This document shows positions 16,403-24,803 of a DNA stretch of 28,164 nucleotides, piece after piece. The stretch lies in assembly GCA_937974175.1 (NCBI GenBank), contig CALJIG010000007.1:1-28164 (forward strand), read 5' to 3'. This DNA comes from an uncultured Ignavibacteria bacterium (GTDB lineage Bacteria; Bacteroidota; Ignavibacteria; Tepidaquicellales; Tepidaquicellaceae). Position 1 is the first letter of the stretch; each line of letters begins with the position of its first letter. The position numbers and the translations under genes are program-made. Under the pieces are notes generated by a model. The model did no database searches. It saw only the letters and a program-made list of their open reading frames with translations, and had not been told where the DNA came from.

Positions 16403-19312
16403 ATGAACAAAAAACTTACTTTTGTTAAGTTATTCATTGCGCTAATCGTTTTATGCATATTTACACAAAGAACATTCGCGCAGGTAACTTTTACTACTAA
16501 AACAGATATTGTAATAACATCCAGCGCAGGTGCAATGTTTATGATTCCTGCCGATATAAACAGCGACGGCAGGCAGGACTTAGTAACTGCAAATCAGAAT
16601 TTAAACGGCATCTCAATTTTATTAAGCACTACTGTTATTAATTCCACAACTCCGTCATTTTCTTCGCAGGTAGATTTTGCTACCGGCACTGCGCCGCACA
16701 GCGTAGCAGCAGGTGATATTAACGGCGACGGATTATTGGATTTAGCTGCAGTCAACACTACAAGTTCTACTGCATCAGTTTTTCTTAATACAACTACACC
16801 CGGAGCATCAACTCCAACTCTATCAACAAAAACAGATTTTATTACCGGCACAAATCCATATTCAGTTGTATTGAAAGATATGAACGGAGACGGCAAGCTT
16901 GATATGGTAGTTTCAAATCAGGTAGCAGCTACTATTGGTGTTTTTATAAATACAACTGCTACCGGCGCATCTACTCCTACATTCGGAGCGATGACTGCAT
17001 TTACTACACCTGCAGGACCGACTCACTTAGCAGTTGCAGATTTAAACGGCGATGGATTACTGGATGTAGTAGTTCCGAATAACACTGCAGCATCTGTATC
17101 GGTTTTTTTTAATACAACAACAGTTGGTTCATCAACTCCTACATTCGGCACAAGAGCAGATTTCACTGCAGGCTCAACAGTATGGTCAGTCGCAACAGGC
17201 GATTTTAATCTTGACGGCAAGATAGATATTGCATGCGCAAACAGAGGCGCATCATCTTTATCATATTTTTTAAATACAACAGCAACAGGCGCAGCCACTC
17301 CTTCATTTACAGCGAAGACAGATTTAGCTGTAGGCTCAACTCCGTTCGGAGTTGGAATAGGTGATATGAACTGCGACGGCAAACCCGATATATTAAGCGC
17401 ATCACGGGGAGCAACACAATGCGCAGTATTTTTAAACAATACTGCTCCGGGCGCATCATCTTTAACTCTGCTTGCAAGAACAGATAACACTACAGCATCA
17501 CAGCCGTACTTCCCTGTGATAGCAGATTATAACGGTGACGGTAAACCGGATGTAGCAGCAAACTGCGGAACAGGAAACAGCATCTCAGTTTTTATTAATA
17601 CAACTGACTTAAGCACAAACGCACCATCGTTTGCAGCGCATTCAGATATAAATACAGGCAACCAGCCTTATTATTTGTGTGCAGCAGATTTTAACGGAGA
17701 CGGTAAACAGGATGTAGCATGCCCTTTTAACGGACTGTTTCAGATTTCTGTTTTTTTAAATACAGTAACACCGGGTGCATCTACACCTTCATTCAGTTCT
17801 GCAACTAACTTTTCTACATCTGATGCTCCACCGGCCTGCATTGCTGCCGATATAAATGGAGATGGCAAACCGGATTTAATAAGTACATGCTATTCCTCAT
17901 TTTTTTTCTCAGTGCATTTAAATACAACAACTCCGGGAGCATCAACTCCCACTTTTTCTGCCAGAACAAATATTACAATGAGCTCACAGAATTCCGTTGG
18001 ACTTTGCGCTGCTGATTTTAACGGCGATGGATTGACTGATATTGCAATCGCAAATCTCAATGTGAAAATTTGTATTTTTCTAAATACAACTACACCCGGA
18101 GCAACTACACCAACTTTTTCTTCAGAAACGGCTGTAAGTACGGGTCTTTCAAACAACGGAAGAAATGTTTGCGCAGCAGATTTTAACGGAGACGGAAAAC
18201 AAGATATAGTATTTCCAAATAACGCGGCTAATAACATCGGAGTATGTTTGAATACCACTACACCGGGCGCATCGACACCGACATTTTCTGCAAGAACAGA
18301 ATTTGCTTCAGGCAGCGGTCCTTATATAGTGACTGTTGCTGACTTTAACGGTGACGGAAAACCGGATATAGCAAACACCAATAATAATACTACATCTATC
18401 TCAGTTTTATTGAATACTACAACTACCAATGCATCAACACCAACTTTTACTGCTAATCAGGATTATACTTCCGGTTTCGCTCCCGGCTGGATATCTAAAG
18501 GAGATTTCAACGGCGATGGTAAACCGGATATAGTATGCGCTGCCGGTACATCAACATCTGTGTTTTTGAATACAACAACACCGGGCTCAACAACTTCAAG
18601 TTTTTCTTCAAAGACTGATTATGCCATGGGAGGTGGTGTCACCGGTGTGTCTGTAAGTGATTTTAATCTTGACGGTAAGCAGGATTTAGTTGGGGCTTTA
18701 TTTAACGCGAATAAAATCGCCTTTCTTCTGAATACTGCTGTCTATGCATTGCCCGTTGAGCTTGCATCGTTTACATCAAGTGTAAACGGAAACAGTGTAC
18801 TGCTTAACTGGAATACAGTAAGCGAAGAAAATAATTCAGGATTTGAAATTGAAAGAAATTCATTCGGCACAGGATGGAATAAGATTGGTTCTATAGCAGG
18901 GAAGGGAACAGTGAATACACAGCAAAATTATTCATTCACAGATAACGGATTAAACAGCGGAAGATATTCATACAGATTGAAGCAAATTGATTACAACGGA
19001 AATTATAAATACTATGATTTGCAAAATGAAGTTGTGATTGGAGTTCCAAGTAAGTTTGCTTTGATGCAGAACTATCCGAATCCGTTTAATCCTTCTACGA
19101 AGATTAATTACGAATTACCAATTACGAATTACGTTTCTCTAAAGATATTTGATATTACAGGCAAAGAAGTTGCGCAGCTTGTGAATCAGATTCAGCAGTC
19201 GGGATATTACTCAGTTGATTTCAATGCAGCATCGCTTTCAAGCGGAACATATTTTTATAAACTTACATCAGATAAATTTTCAGATGTGAAGAAGATGGTA
19301 GTAGTGAAGTAA
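16403..19312 (+). CDS. Secreted VCBS/FG-GAP repeat protein with T9SS sorting domain (paralogue 1)
   Basis: This 969-residue protein has a signal peptide (residues 1-26, ending TFAQ) and then 14 copies, about 54 residues apart, of the calcium-binding loop D-x-N-x-D-G-x-x-D between residues about 50 and 752. Examples are DINSDGRQD, DMNGDGKLD and DFNLDGKQD. Each repeat also carries a VFLNTTTPGASTPTF-type strand. This is the VCBS/FG-GAP-like repeat, which builds beta-propellers that bind Ca2+. Fourteen repeats suggest two seven-bladed propellers. Residues about 782-878 are the FN3-like module (VELASFTSSV, NNSGFEIER, YRLKQIDYNG), and about 880-969 are the sorting domain (NYPNPFNPSTKINYELP, ending KKMVVVK). 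The expected location is the cell surface or outside the cell; partner and function are unknown. It has its own upstream block and terminator and is a tandem duplicate of the 19518-22442 gene. Confidence 0.95.
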   Translation: MNKKLTFVKLFIALIVLCIFTQRTFAQVTFTTKTDIVITSSAGAMFMIPADINSDGRQDLVTANQNLNGISILLSTTVINSTTPSFSSQVDFATGTAPHSVAAGDINGDGLLDLAAVNTTSSTASVFLNTTTPGASTPTLSTKTDFITGTNPYSVVLKDMNGDGKLDMVVSNQVAATIGVFINTTATGASTPTFGAMTAFTTPAGPTHLAVADLNGDGLLDVVVPNNTAASVSVFFNTTTVGSSTPTFGTRADFTAGSTVWSVATGDFNLDGKIDIACANRGASSLSYFLNTTATGAATPSFTAKTDLAVGSTPFGVGIGDMNCDGKPDILSASRGATQCAVFLNNTAPGASSLTLLARTDNTTASQPYFPVIADYNGDGKPDVAANCGTGNSISVFINTTDLSTNAPSFAAHSDINTGNQPYYLCAADFNGDGKQDVACPFNGLFQISVFLNTVTPGASTPSFSSATNFSTSDAPPACIAADINGDGKPDLISTCYSSFFFSVHLNTTTPGASTPTFSARTNITMSSQNSVGLCAADFNGDGLTDIAIANLNVKICIFLNTTTPGATTPTFSSETAVSTGLSNNGRNVCAADFNGDGKQDIVFPNNAANNIGVCLNTTTPGASTPTFSARTEFASGSGPYIVTVADFNGDGKPDIANTNNNTTSISVLLNTTTTNASTPTFTANQDYTSGFAPGWISKGDFNGDGKPDIVCAAGTSTSVFLNTTTPGSTTSSFSSKTDYAMGGGVTGVSVSDFNLDGKQDLVGALFNANKIAFLLNTAVYALPVELASFTSSVNGNSVLLNWNTVSEENNSGFEIERNSFGTGWNKIGSIAGKGTVNTQQNYSFTDNGLNSGRYSYRLKQIDYNGNYKYYDLQNEVVIGVPSKFALMQNYPNPFNPSTKINYELPITNYVSLKIFDITGKEVAQLVNQIQQSGYYSVDFNAASLSSGTYFYKLTSDKFSDVKKMVVVK

Positions 19313-19343
19313 AAAGTATAAAGTTTGTAAATTTCATCAGGTT

Positions 19344-19379
19344 ATGCCTCTTTTGTTTTCAGGAGAGGCATTTTTTTTT
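19344..19379 (+). terminator. Intrinsic terminator of the 16403-19312 gene
   Basis: ATGCCTCTTTT pairs with AGGAGAGGCAT (11 bp with two U.G pairs) around a GTTTTC loop and runs straight into nine T residues. It begins 32 bases after the stop codon. Confidence 0.93.
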
Positions 19380-19414
19380 ACCTACAATCAAATCTACAAA
19401 ATTTTGCTCATCAA

Positions 19415-19453
19415 AATTTTATAATTGTAATACTATTCTTAAAACGATATTTT
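19415..19453 (+). promoter_or_regulatory. Conserved upstream block, copy 2 (promoter or operator)
   Basis: This matches 38 of 39 bases of 16301-16339 and lies at the same distance from the start codon of the paralogue. It comes just after the terminator of the first gene, so the second gene probably starts its own transcript here. The CACACCTTT similarity downstream is also present. Confidence 0.65.
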
Positions 19454-19517
19454 CCTCATAATAAAGACACACCTTTTTTAAATAAAAATTAAAGATTAAT
19501 TCACACTTTTCCACAAT

Positions 19518-22442
19518 ATGAATATAAGATTTACTTTTTTTATGCTGTTTGTTACACTTATCGTTTTATGTTTCTTCACTGAAAAAACATTTGCACAGTT
19601 AACATTGTCAGCAAAAACTGATTTTAGTCTTACTGCTTCAACGGGCGCGCAGCATTTGATATTTGAAGATATTAATTCTGATGGTATTCCTGATGCAATT
19701 ACAGGCAATCAAACACAGGGAGGAATCACGATTCTTTTGAGTACCACTACTCCCGGGGCATCTACCCCTACGTTTCCTACAAAAACAAATTTTGTTTCGG
19801 GAGCTCAATGCCATGGAGTAGCAGCGGGAGATATTAACGGAGATGGAATACCTGACTTAGCGACAGCAAATACATCTGCAGGCAATGTTACTGTATTCTT
19901 GAACACGACAACACCAGGCGCTTCTACGCCTACGTTATCAGCAGGAGTAAATTTAACAACGCTTTCTTTTCCTTATGTAACATTTTTGGAGGATATTAAC
20001 GGAGACGGCAAGCTTGATATAATTGTAAGCCAGCAATCGGGAGCATCTATTGGAGTATTTCTAAACACTACAACTCCTGGCGCTTCTATACCGACTTTCT
20101 CTTCAAGATTTGATTTTAATACTGCGGCAGGTCCTACATACATAGCAGTTGGAGATTTGAACAGCGATGGAAAACCAGATGTAGCCGCTGCTTGTAATAC
20201 TGCCGGAAGTATTTCAGTTCTGCTGAATACTACAACTCCCGGTTCAGCGACACCTACATTTGCTGCTCATGTAGATTTTTCTTCAGGAACAACGGCATGG
20301 TCGGTAATTTTCGGAGATTTTAACTTAGATGGTAAGCTTGATATGGCAGGGATAAATAAAGGAGCTAATACGATGTCTGTATTTCTTAACACTACAACTT
20401 TAGGCAGTTCTACGCCAACATTTGGTGCAAAGACAGATTTTTCTTTAGGCAGTATACCAGTTGGAGCAGTAGTTACTGATTTTAATAATGACGGTAAGCC
20501 GGATTTATTGGTAACGGCAAGCGGTGGTCCGTTTATCTCTGTATTTTTGAACACTACAACTCCTGGCGCATCAACTCCTACATTTCTAGCAAGGCAGGAT
20601 TTTGCAACTCCAACGCAGCCATATTTTGTTGCAGCAGCAGACTTGAACGGAGATGGGTTAACTGATATTGGAACCTGTACATCATCAGGAAATACTTTTA
20701 CTGTTTTTTTAAACACAATAGAAATTGGTTCAAGCCCAGTGCCATCTTTTGGTCCGAGAGTGGATTTTGTGACAGGAAATAATTCTTTTAATTTAATTAG
20801 CTCAGATTTAAATGGCGATCGAAAACCGGATATTATTTGCGCGAATAGAAACATAAATACAATTTCAGTAAGGATGAATACAACTTCTCCGGGCTCCTCA
20901 TCTCCTACGTTTGGTTCCATTACAGATTTTCCAACAGACAGTTTACCTACATCAATGGGTATATGCGATATAAATGGTGATGGGAAGCCGGATTTAGTTG
21001 TACTTTACAATTTTGTAGATACTGTTTCAATTTTTATCAATTCAACAACTCCCGGCTCAATAACACCATCGTTTACCGCGAGGACAGATTTTGCGACAGG
21101 AAACGGTTGTACACGCGTATCATTTGATGATATAAACGGAGATGGAAAGCAAGATATGGTTACTAGTAGTCCGACTTCTTATTTTATTTTTTTGAATACA
21201 ACTACACCCGGTGCTTTAGTCCCTGTATTTTCAGCATATACAACTATAAATAATGGGGGTTTTAATAGTGTAAGCAGCATTGTACTTGTTGATTTAAACG
21301 GAGACGGCAAAAAAGACTTAGCCGGTTCCGGCTTTGAATTGGGGGTTATGTTAAATACTACAGTTCCCGGCGCCTCAACCCCAACATTCGCTGCAAACAC
21401 GCGCTTTTTTACTTCCGGTAATTTATTTGGTTCAATACTTGCCGAAGATGTAAACGGTGACGGTAAGCAGGATTTAATCTTTCGATTTTCAAATAGACTT
21501 GGAAGAGCAGCCTTGATAGCTATCAATACAACTGCTATTGGCTCTTCTACACCATCGTTTACTTCAACAGAGTTTGCATTTCCATATTCACAAAGTTTAG
21601 GAAACGGCTCATTATCAAACGCAGATTTAAACGGCGATGGAAAAAATGATTTTACTATAGGTTACTCGGAAAATAGTAATTCATATCTTGGTATTTTTCT
21701 TAATAGAACAGTTCCCGGTTCAACTTCTGCTTCCTATGACTTAGTTCCGTTCGCTGAAGGTTTCACACCATCTCCTTTGTTAAATGCAGATTTTAATAGC
21801 GATGGTAAACCGGATATTGTAACAAGAAAACCCGCTACAGATACATTTTCAGTTTACTTAAACACTGCTTTTTATCCAATGCCCGTAGAGCTTTCCTCTT
21901 TTACATCCGGAGTAACCGGAAATAATGTAGTCTTGAACTGGAATACAGTGAGTGAAGAAAATAATTCAGGATTTGAGATAGAAAGAAATTCATTCGGAGC
22001 TGGATGGAGTAAGATTGGATTTATTGCAGGGAAGGGAACAGTGAATACTCCGCAAAATTATTCATTCACAGATAACGGATTGAACTCAGGAAGATATTCA
22101 TATAGATTAAAACAAATAGACTACAACGGAAATTATAAATACTATGACTTGCAAAATGAAGTTGTGATAGGTGTTCCAAGTAAGTTTGCATTGATGCAAA
22201 ACTATCCGAATCCATTCAATCCGGTAACCCGGATTAATTACGAATTACCAATTACGAATTACGTTTCTCTAAAGATATTTGATATTACAGGCAAAGAAGT
22301 TGCGCAGCTTGTGAATCAGATTCAGCAGGCGGGGTATTATGCTATTGATTTCAATGCAGCATCGCTTTCAAGCGGAACGTATTTTTATAAACTAACATCA
22401 GATAAATTTTCAGATGTGAAGAAGATGGTAGTGGTGAAGTAA
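19518..22442 (+). CDS. Secreted VCBS/FG-GAP repeat protein with T9SS sorting domain (paralogue 2)
   Basis: This 974-residue protein is colinear with the 16403-19312 product: signal peptide (residues 1-26, ending TFAQ), 14 calcium-loop repeats between about residues 50 and 757 with the same period of about 54, the FN3-like module at about 787-880 and the sorting domain at about 882-974 (NYPNPFNPVTRINYELP). One loop has lost its conserved Gly (DLNGDRKPD, the eighth), so that blade may bind calcium poorly. The repeat region has diverged more than the C-terminal part. Within the sorting-domain coding region, 97 consecutive bases (22232-22328) are identical to 19102-19198. This fits a tandem duplication followed by partial homogenisation of the tail. 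Function is inferred only as a surface-exposed, Ca2+-binding propeller protein. Confidence 0.95.
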   Translation: MNIRFTFFMLFVTLIVLCFFTEKTFAQLTLSAKTDFSLTASTGAQHLIFEDINSDGIPDAITGNQTQGGITILLSTTTPGASTPTFPTKTNFVSGAQCHGVAAGDINGDGIPDLATANTSAGNVTVFLNTTTPGASTPTLSAGVNLTTLSFPYVTFLEDINGDGKLDIIVSQQSGASIGVFLNTTTPGASIPTFSSRFDFNTAAGPTYIAVGDLNSDGKPDVAAACNTAGSISVLLNTTTPGSATPTFAAHVDFSSGTTAWSVIFGDFNLDGKLDMAGINKGANTMSVFLNTTTLGSSTPTFGAKTDFSLGSIPVGAVVTDFNNDGKPDLLVTASGGPFISVFLNTTTPGASTPTFLARQDFATPTQPYFVAAADLNGDGLTDIGTCTSSGNTFTVFLNTIEIGSSPVPSFGPRVDFVTGNNSFNLISSDLNGDRKPDIICANRNINTISVRMNTTSPGSSSPTFGSITDFPTDSLPTSMGICDINGDGKPDLVVLYNFVDTVSIFINSTTPGSITPSFTARTDFATGNGCTRVSFDDINGDGKQDMVTSSPTSYFIFLNTTTPGALVPVFSAYTTINNGGFNSVSSIVLVDLNGDGKKDLAGSGFELGVMLNTTVPGASTPTFAANTRFFTSGNLFGSILAEDVNGDGKQDLIFRFSNRLGRAALIAINTTAIGSSTPSFTSTEFAFPYSQSLGNGSLSNADLNGDGKNDFTIGYSENSNSYLGIFLNRTVPGSTSASYDLVPFAEGFTPSPLLNADFNSDGKPDIVTRKPATDTFSVYLNTAFYPMPVELSSFTSGVTGNNVVLNWNTVSEENNSGFEIERNSFGAGWSKIGFIAGKGTVNTPQNYSFTDNGLNSGRYSYRLKQIDYNGNYKYYDLQNEVVIGVPSKFALMQNYPNPFNPVTRINYELPITNYVSLKIFDITGKEVAQLVNQIQQAGYYAIDFNAASLSSGTYFYKLTSDKFSDVKKMVVVK

Positions 22443-22517
22443 AAAGTACAAAGTTCATAAAGTTCATAAGATTTGTAAAGATTGTAAGGTTAATAAAGCT
22501 ATAAAGTTATAAAGTTG

Positions 22518-22549
22518 AAGCCTCTTCTGATTAGCAGAAGGGGCTTTTT
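22518..22549 (+). terminator. Intrinsic terminator of the 19518-22442 gene
   Basis: AAGCCTCTTCTG pairs with CAGAAGGGGCTT (12 bp with one U.G) around ATTAG and is followed by TTTTTATTTTA. The 75 bases before it are low-complexity sequence with many ATAAAGTT-like words. Confidence 0.92.
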
Positions 22550-22790
22550 ATTTTACATCCAATGCAGCAATATACTCGTTTATATAGTAGCCGTAAATTG
22601 CCCCCGTTCTTTTAAATGAGGATATCACTGTTGAATTAATTTGAATAGCATTTCCCTTAAGTAAGTATTTTATTCGCCGTAAAAAATAGGCTGACAAATT
22701 TAAAATTTATTCATTAAATTTAGGCAGCATAATTGCATTAGCATTAAGCAGTTTTATCCAAATTTGTTTATGGAATAGGGGGATAAAATA
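22550..22790. other. AT-rich gap after the VCBS genes
   Basis: No gene is supported here. Near its right end, TTG (22733) and CAAATTTG (22759-22766, 7 of 8 matches to TAnnTTTG) are 23 bases apart and could form a weak promoter for what follows. Confidence 0.3.
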
Positions 22791-22862
22791 ATGTCAGCAA
22801 ATGTATATCAAATGCCTGGAAGCTCTTTCAAAACAAGGGGCAGCAAAATCAAGGAACAATAA
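22791..22862 (+). CDS. Possible 23-residue small protein with a strong Shine-Dalgarno
   Basis: The ORF starts MSANVYQMPG, ends KIKEQ and is polar and basic. AGGGGG lies eight bases before the ATG, an unusually good ribosome-binding site for a window where most genes have none. A weak promoter-like pair lies upstream, and two inverted repeats follow. It matches no family I know. It could be a real microprotein, a leader peptide, the remnant of a longer gene, or chance. Confidence 0.35.
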   Translation: MSANVYQMPGSSFKTRGSKIKEQ

Positions 22863-22891
22863 ATTCCTTAGTAATAATTGATTCAAAACTT

Positions 22892-22944
22892 TATTTCCTT
22901 CCAATACGTTAATGTTTTATTGGGTCGCGTTTTGGAAGGAAATA
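22892..22944 (+). repeat. Perfect 13-bp inverted repeat with 27-base loop
   Basis: TATTTCCTTCCAA (22892-22904) is the exact reverse complement of TTGGAAGGAAATA (22932-22944). No T tract follows, so it is not a standard terminator. A second inverted repeat, TCCTTAAAA / TTTTAAGGA (22947-22955 and 22964-22972), starts two bases later. Together they look like a structured RNA or an operator between the small ORF and the TPR gene. Confidence 0.7.
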
Positions 22945-23023
22945 CTTCCTTAAAATAGGAAACTTTTAAGGACACTATTAAGGGAACTATTTCAGAGATA
23001 AACGACTTTAATGTATAGAATTT

Positions 23024-24175
23024 ATTAAGACTTATATCAAACACTTCATATTCATATTTTTTCTGCTTCTTCTTTCTTTTACATCCGTAAAAGTTAATTC
23101 TCAGACTAATACAGAGACAAAATTACTTCAAGGCATCAACTATATCTATAATGTAAGGTTCGATTCTGCACGCGCTATATTTAATGAAGTGATTGCATCA
23201 AATCCGGCTAAGCCTGAAGGATACTTTTTCGATGCAATGACGGCGTGGTGGGCAATTAATATTGACCGCGATAATGACGCATTATATGACGAATTTTACA
23301 AAAAAGTAGACAAAGTTGAAGAAATCTGTGATAAGATTCTTGATAAAAATGAAGATGAACCGGATGCTTTATTCTATAAAGGCGGCGCTCTTGGCTACCG
23401 CGGACTTGTTTACAGTCTGAAAGACAGCTGGCTGAAGGCAGCCCAGGACGGGAAGTCAGCGTTGAACTTACTGGATAGGGCAAACGAAATAAATCCGAAC
23501 AATCCCGATGTGAAATTCGGGCTTGGAATATACAATTATTTTGCTGAGTTCGTACCTGATAAGTACCCTGTAATTAAGCCGCTTATGATAATCTTCCCAA
23601 AGGGAGATAAGCTCAAGGGCTTGGCGCAGATAAAGGATATTTCAGTTAACTCAAGATATGCCCGCACAGAGGCAAAGTTCATTTTAGCTTATCTTTACTC
23701 AATTTATGAGAAAAATTATGCTGAATCTCAGTTTTATGCTCAGGAATTAGTTCTAGCATATCCATCAAATGCATTTTTCAGGCAGCTTTTGTGCAGAAGC
23801 TACATAGGGCTTTCAAATTGGCAGGGAGCAATTGACGGCTGGTCAAAAGTGCTGGCTTTATGCGATTCTAATATATTCGGATTTTCCGAAAAAGTCCGCA
23901 GAGAAGCACATTATTACTTAGGCGTAAGTTACTTAGGACAAAGGAACTTAACCGAAGCTGAAAAGAATTTGCTCAAAGCAGAAGAGCTTAGTAAAAAGCT
24001 TGATAAAGAACCCACTGAAATTGCAGCAGACGGCTGGTTGAAGCTTGCAATGGTTTATGACCTTATGGGAAATAAAGGCAGGGCAGATGACTATTACAAT
24101 AAAGTAATAAGCCAGGGCGGATTTTCAGGTCTGCGGGAGCAGGCTGAAAAGTGGAAAAGAGACAGGTATAGGTAG
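23024..24175 (+). CDS. Secreted TPR-repeat protein with an aberrant start
   Basis: The first canonical start in frame is GTG at 23189 (328 residues), but the frame is open back to a TAA at 23009. That upstream stretch encodes a good signal peptide: KTYIKHF, then the hydrophobic core IFIFFLLLLSF, then a site near VNSQ. It continues smoothly into helical sequence (RFDSARAIFNEV) that completes the first TPR helix. I therefore extend the gene to the ATT at 23024, which stands where ATG-AAG-ACT would be expected, giving 383 residues. An alternative is a one-base indel joining it to the ATG at 23011. The body is all-helical TPR (SALNLLDRANEINPNNPDV, FRQLLCRSYIGLSNWQGAI, AHYYLGVSYLGQRNLTEAEK) with a YNYF segment near KGDKLKGL, as in TTC39/Iml2-like bacterial TPR proteins. 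It is probably a periplasmic protein-protein interaction scaffold. It converges with the next gene, 16 bases apart. Confidence 0.8.
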   Translation: MKTYIKHFIFIFFLLLLSFTSVKVNSQTNTETKLLQGINYIYNVRFDSARAIFNEVIASNPAKPEGYFFDAMTAWWAINIDRDNDALYDEFYKKVDKVEEICDKILDKNEDEPDALFYKGGALGYRGLVYSLKDSWLKAAQDGKSALNLLDRANEINPNNPDVKFGLGIYNYFAEFVPDKYPVIKPLMIIFPKGDKLKGLAQIKDISVNSRYARTEAKFILAYLYSIYEKNYAESQFYAQELVLAYPSNAFFRQLLCRSYIGLSNWQGAIDGWSKVLALCDSNIFGFSEKVRREAHYYLGVSYLGQRNLTEAEKNLLKAEELSKKLDKEPTEIAADGWLKLAMVYDLMGNKGRADDYYNKVISQGGFSGLREQAEKWKRDRYR

Positions 24176-24191
24176 TTTATCACTCTTCGCA

Positions 24192-24719
24192 TCATTCCGG
24201 ATTATTTCCTTCGGGGCGTTTGTTTGATTCGTTTATCGAATTGTTTATCGAATTATTTATCTCATTTTTTATTGCCTCACGCTCAGCCTGTTCTTTAGCC
24301 AGCAGCTTCAAATATTCTTCTTCCTCCATTTCAAATTCTTCACCGTTTTCATCTATACCCAGTACGTTGTATTTCATCTTAGCAGAAATCCTGAGCACTT
24401 GCAAGATTGAAAAGGGAATTAATAATAATGAAGCGAGAAAGAAGTAATAATGAAATCCGCCCTTCAGCAGCCAGTCGATGAGTAGAATATTCACGAAGCT
24501 CCAGCCGCAGGCAAGAATAATTCTTCTGATAGTAATAAGGTAAATGTACCGGAAATAAAAATACAAAATAACTGCAAGGAACCAGTAAACACTGAAGAAA
24601 GCAATGTAATTTATTCCGTTAAAATACCTATCGGTGAAATAAAAATACGCAAGATACCAGAGATAGTATAAAGAAGCGGTAACTATATAAATTCGTGTAA
24701 GTGAATAAAGCCGTATCAT
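24192..24719 (-). CDS. Small four-helix membrane protein with acidic C-terminal tail
   Basis: The 175 residues hold four probable transmembrane helices at about 9-28, 36-60, 66-85 and 88-108, rich in Tyr, Phe and Ile. A hydrophilic tail follows, with an acidic run (FEMEEEEYLKLLAKEQ), a short coiled-coil-like stretch and a repeated NSINNSINES segment encoded by near-tandem 12-base units. I recognise no family and no conserved catalytic motif. It has no signal peptide beyond the first helix. It faces the TPR gene tail to tail with no terminator between them, so the transcripts probably overlap. Inner-membrane location is inferred. Confidence 0.8.
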   Translation of the reverse strand: MIRLYSLTRIYIVTASLYYLWYLAYFYFTDRYFNGINYIAFFSVYWFLAVILYFYFRYIYLITIRRIILACGWSFVNILLIDWLLKGGFHYYFFLASLLLIPFSILQVLRISAKMKYNVLGIDENGEEFEMEEEEYLKLLAKEQAEREAIKNEINNSINNSINESNKRPEGNNPE

Positions 24720-24803
24720 AAATGTAATAATAAATAGCCGATATCTATTTTAATAAAACTGAATGTAAAAGGTAAGGAAGATAGAAGAAGGCAAGCAGCG
24801 CCA

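Noticed and set aside
20267..20920. 217-codon minus-strand ORF opposite the second VCBS gene
   Set aside because: It is antisense to well-supported repeats. Its peptide shows the same periodic pattern mirrored and has no signal, motif or start context. The same holds for the antisense ORFs at 16594-16896, 17023-17490, 17890-18258 and 21179-21526.
16403..22442. Sialidase/integrin interpretation of the FG-GAP repeats
   Set aside because: FG-GAP-like propellers occur in integrins, but here they are standard bacterial VCBS repeats in T9SS cargo; no further integrin domain is present.
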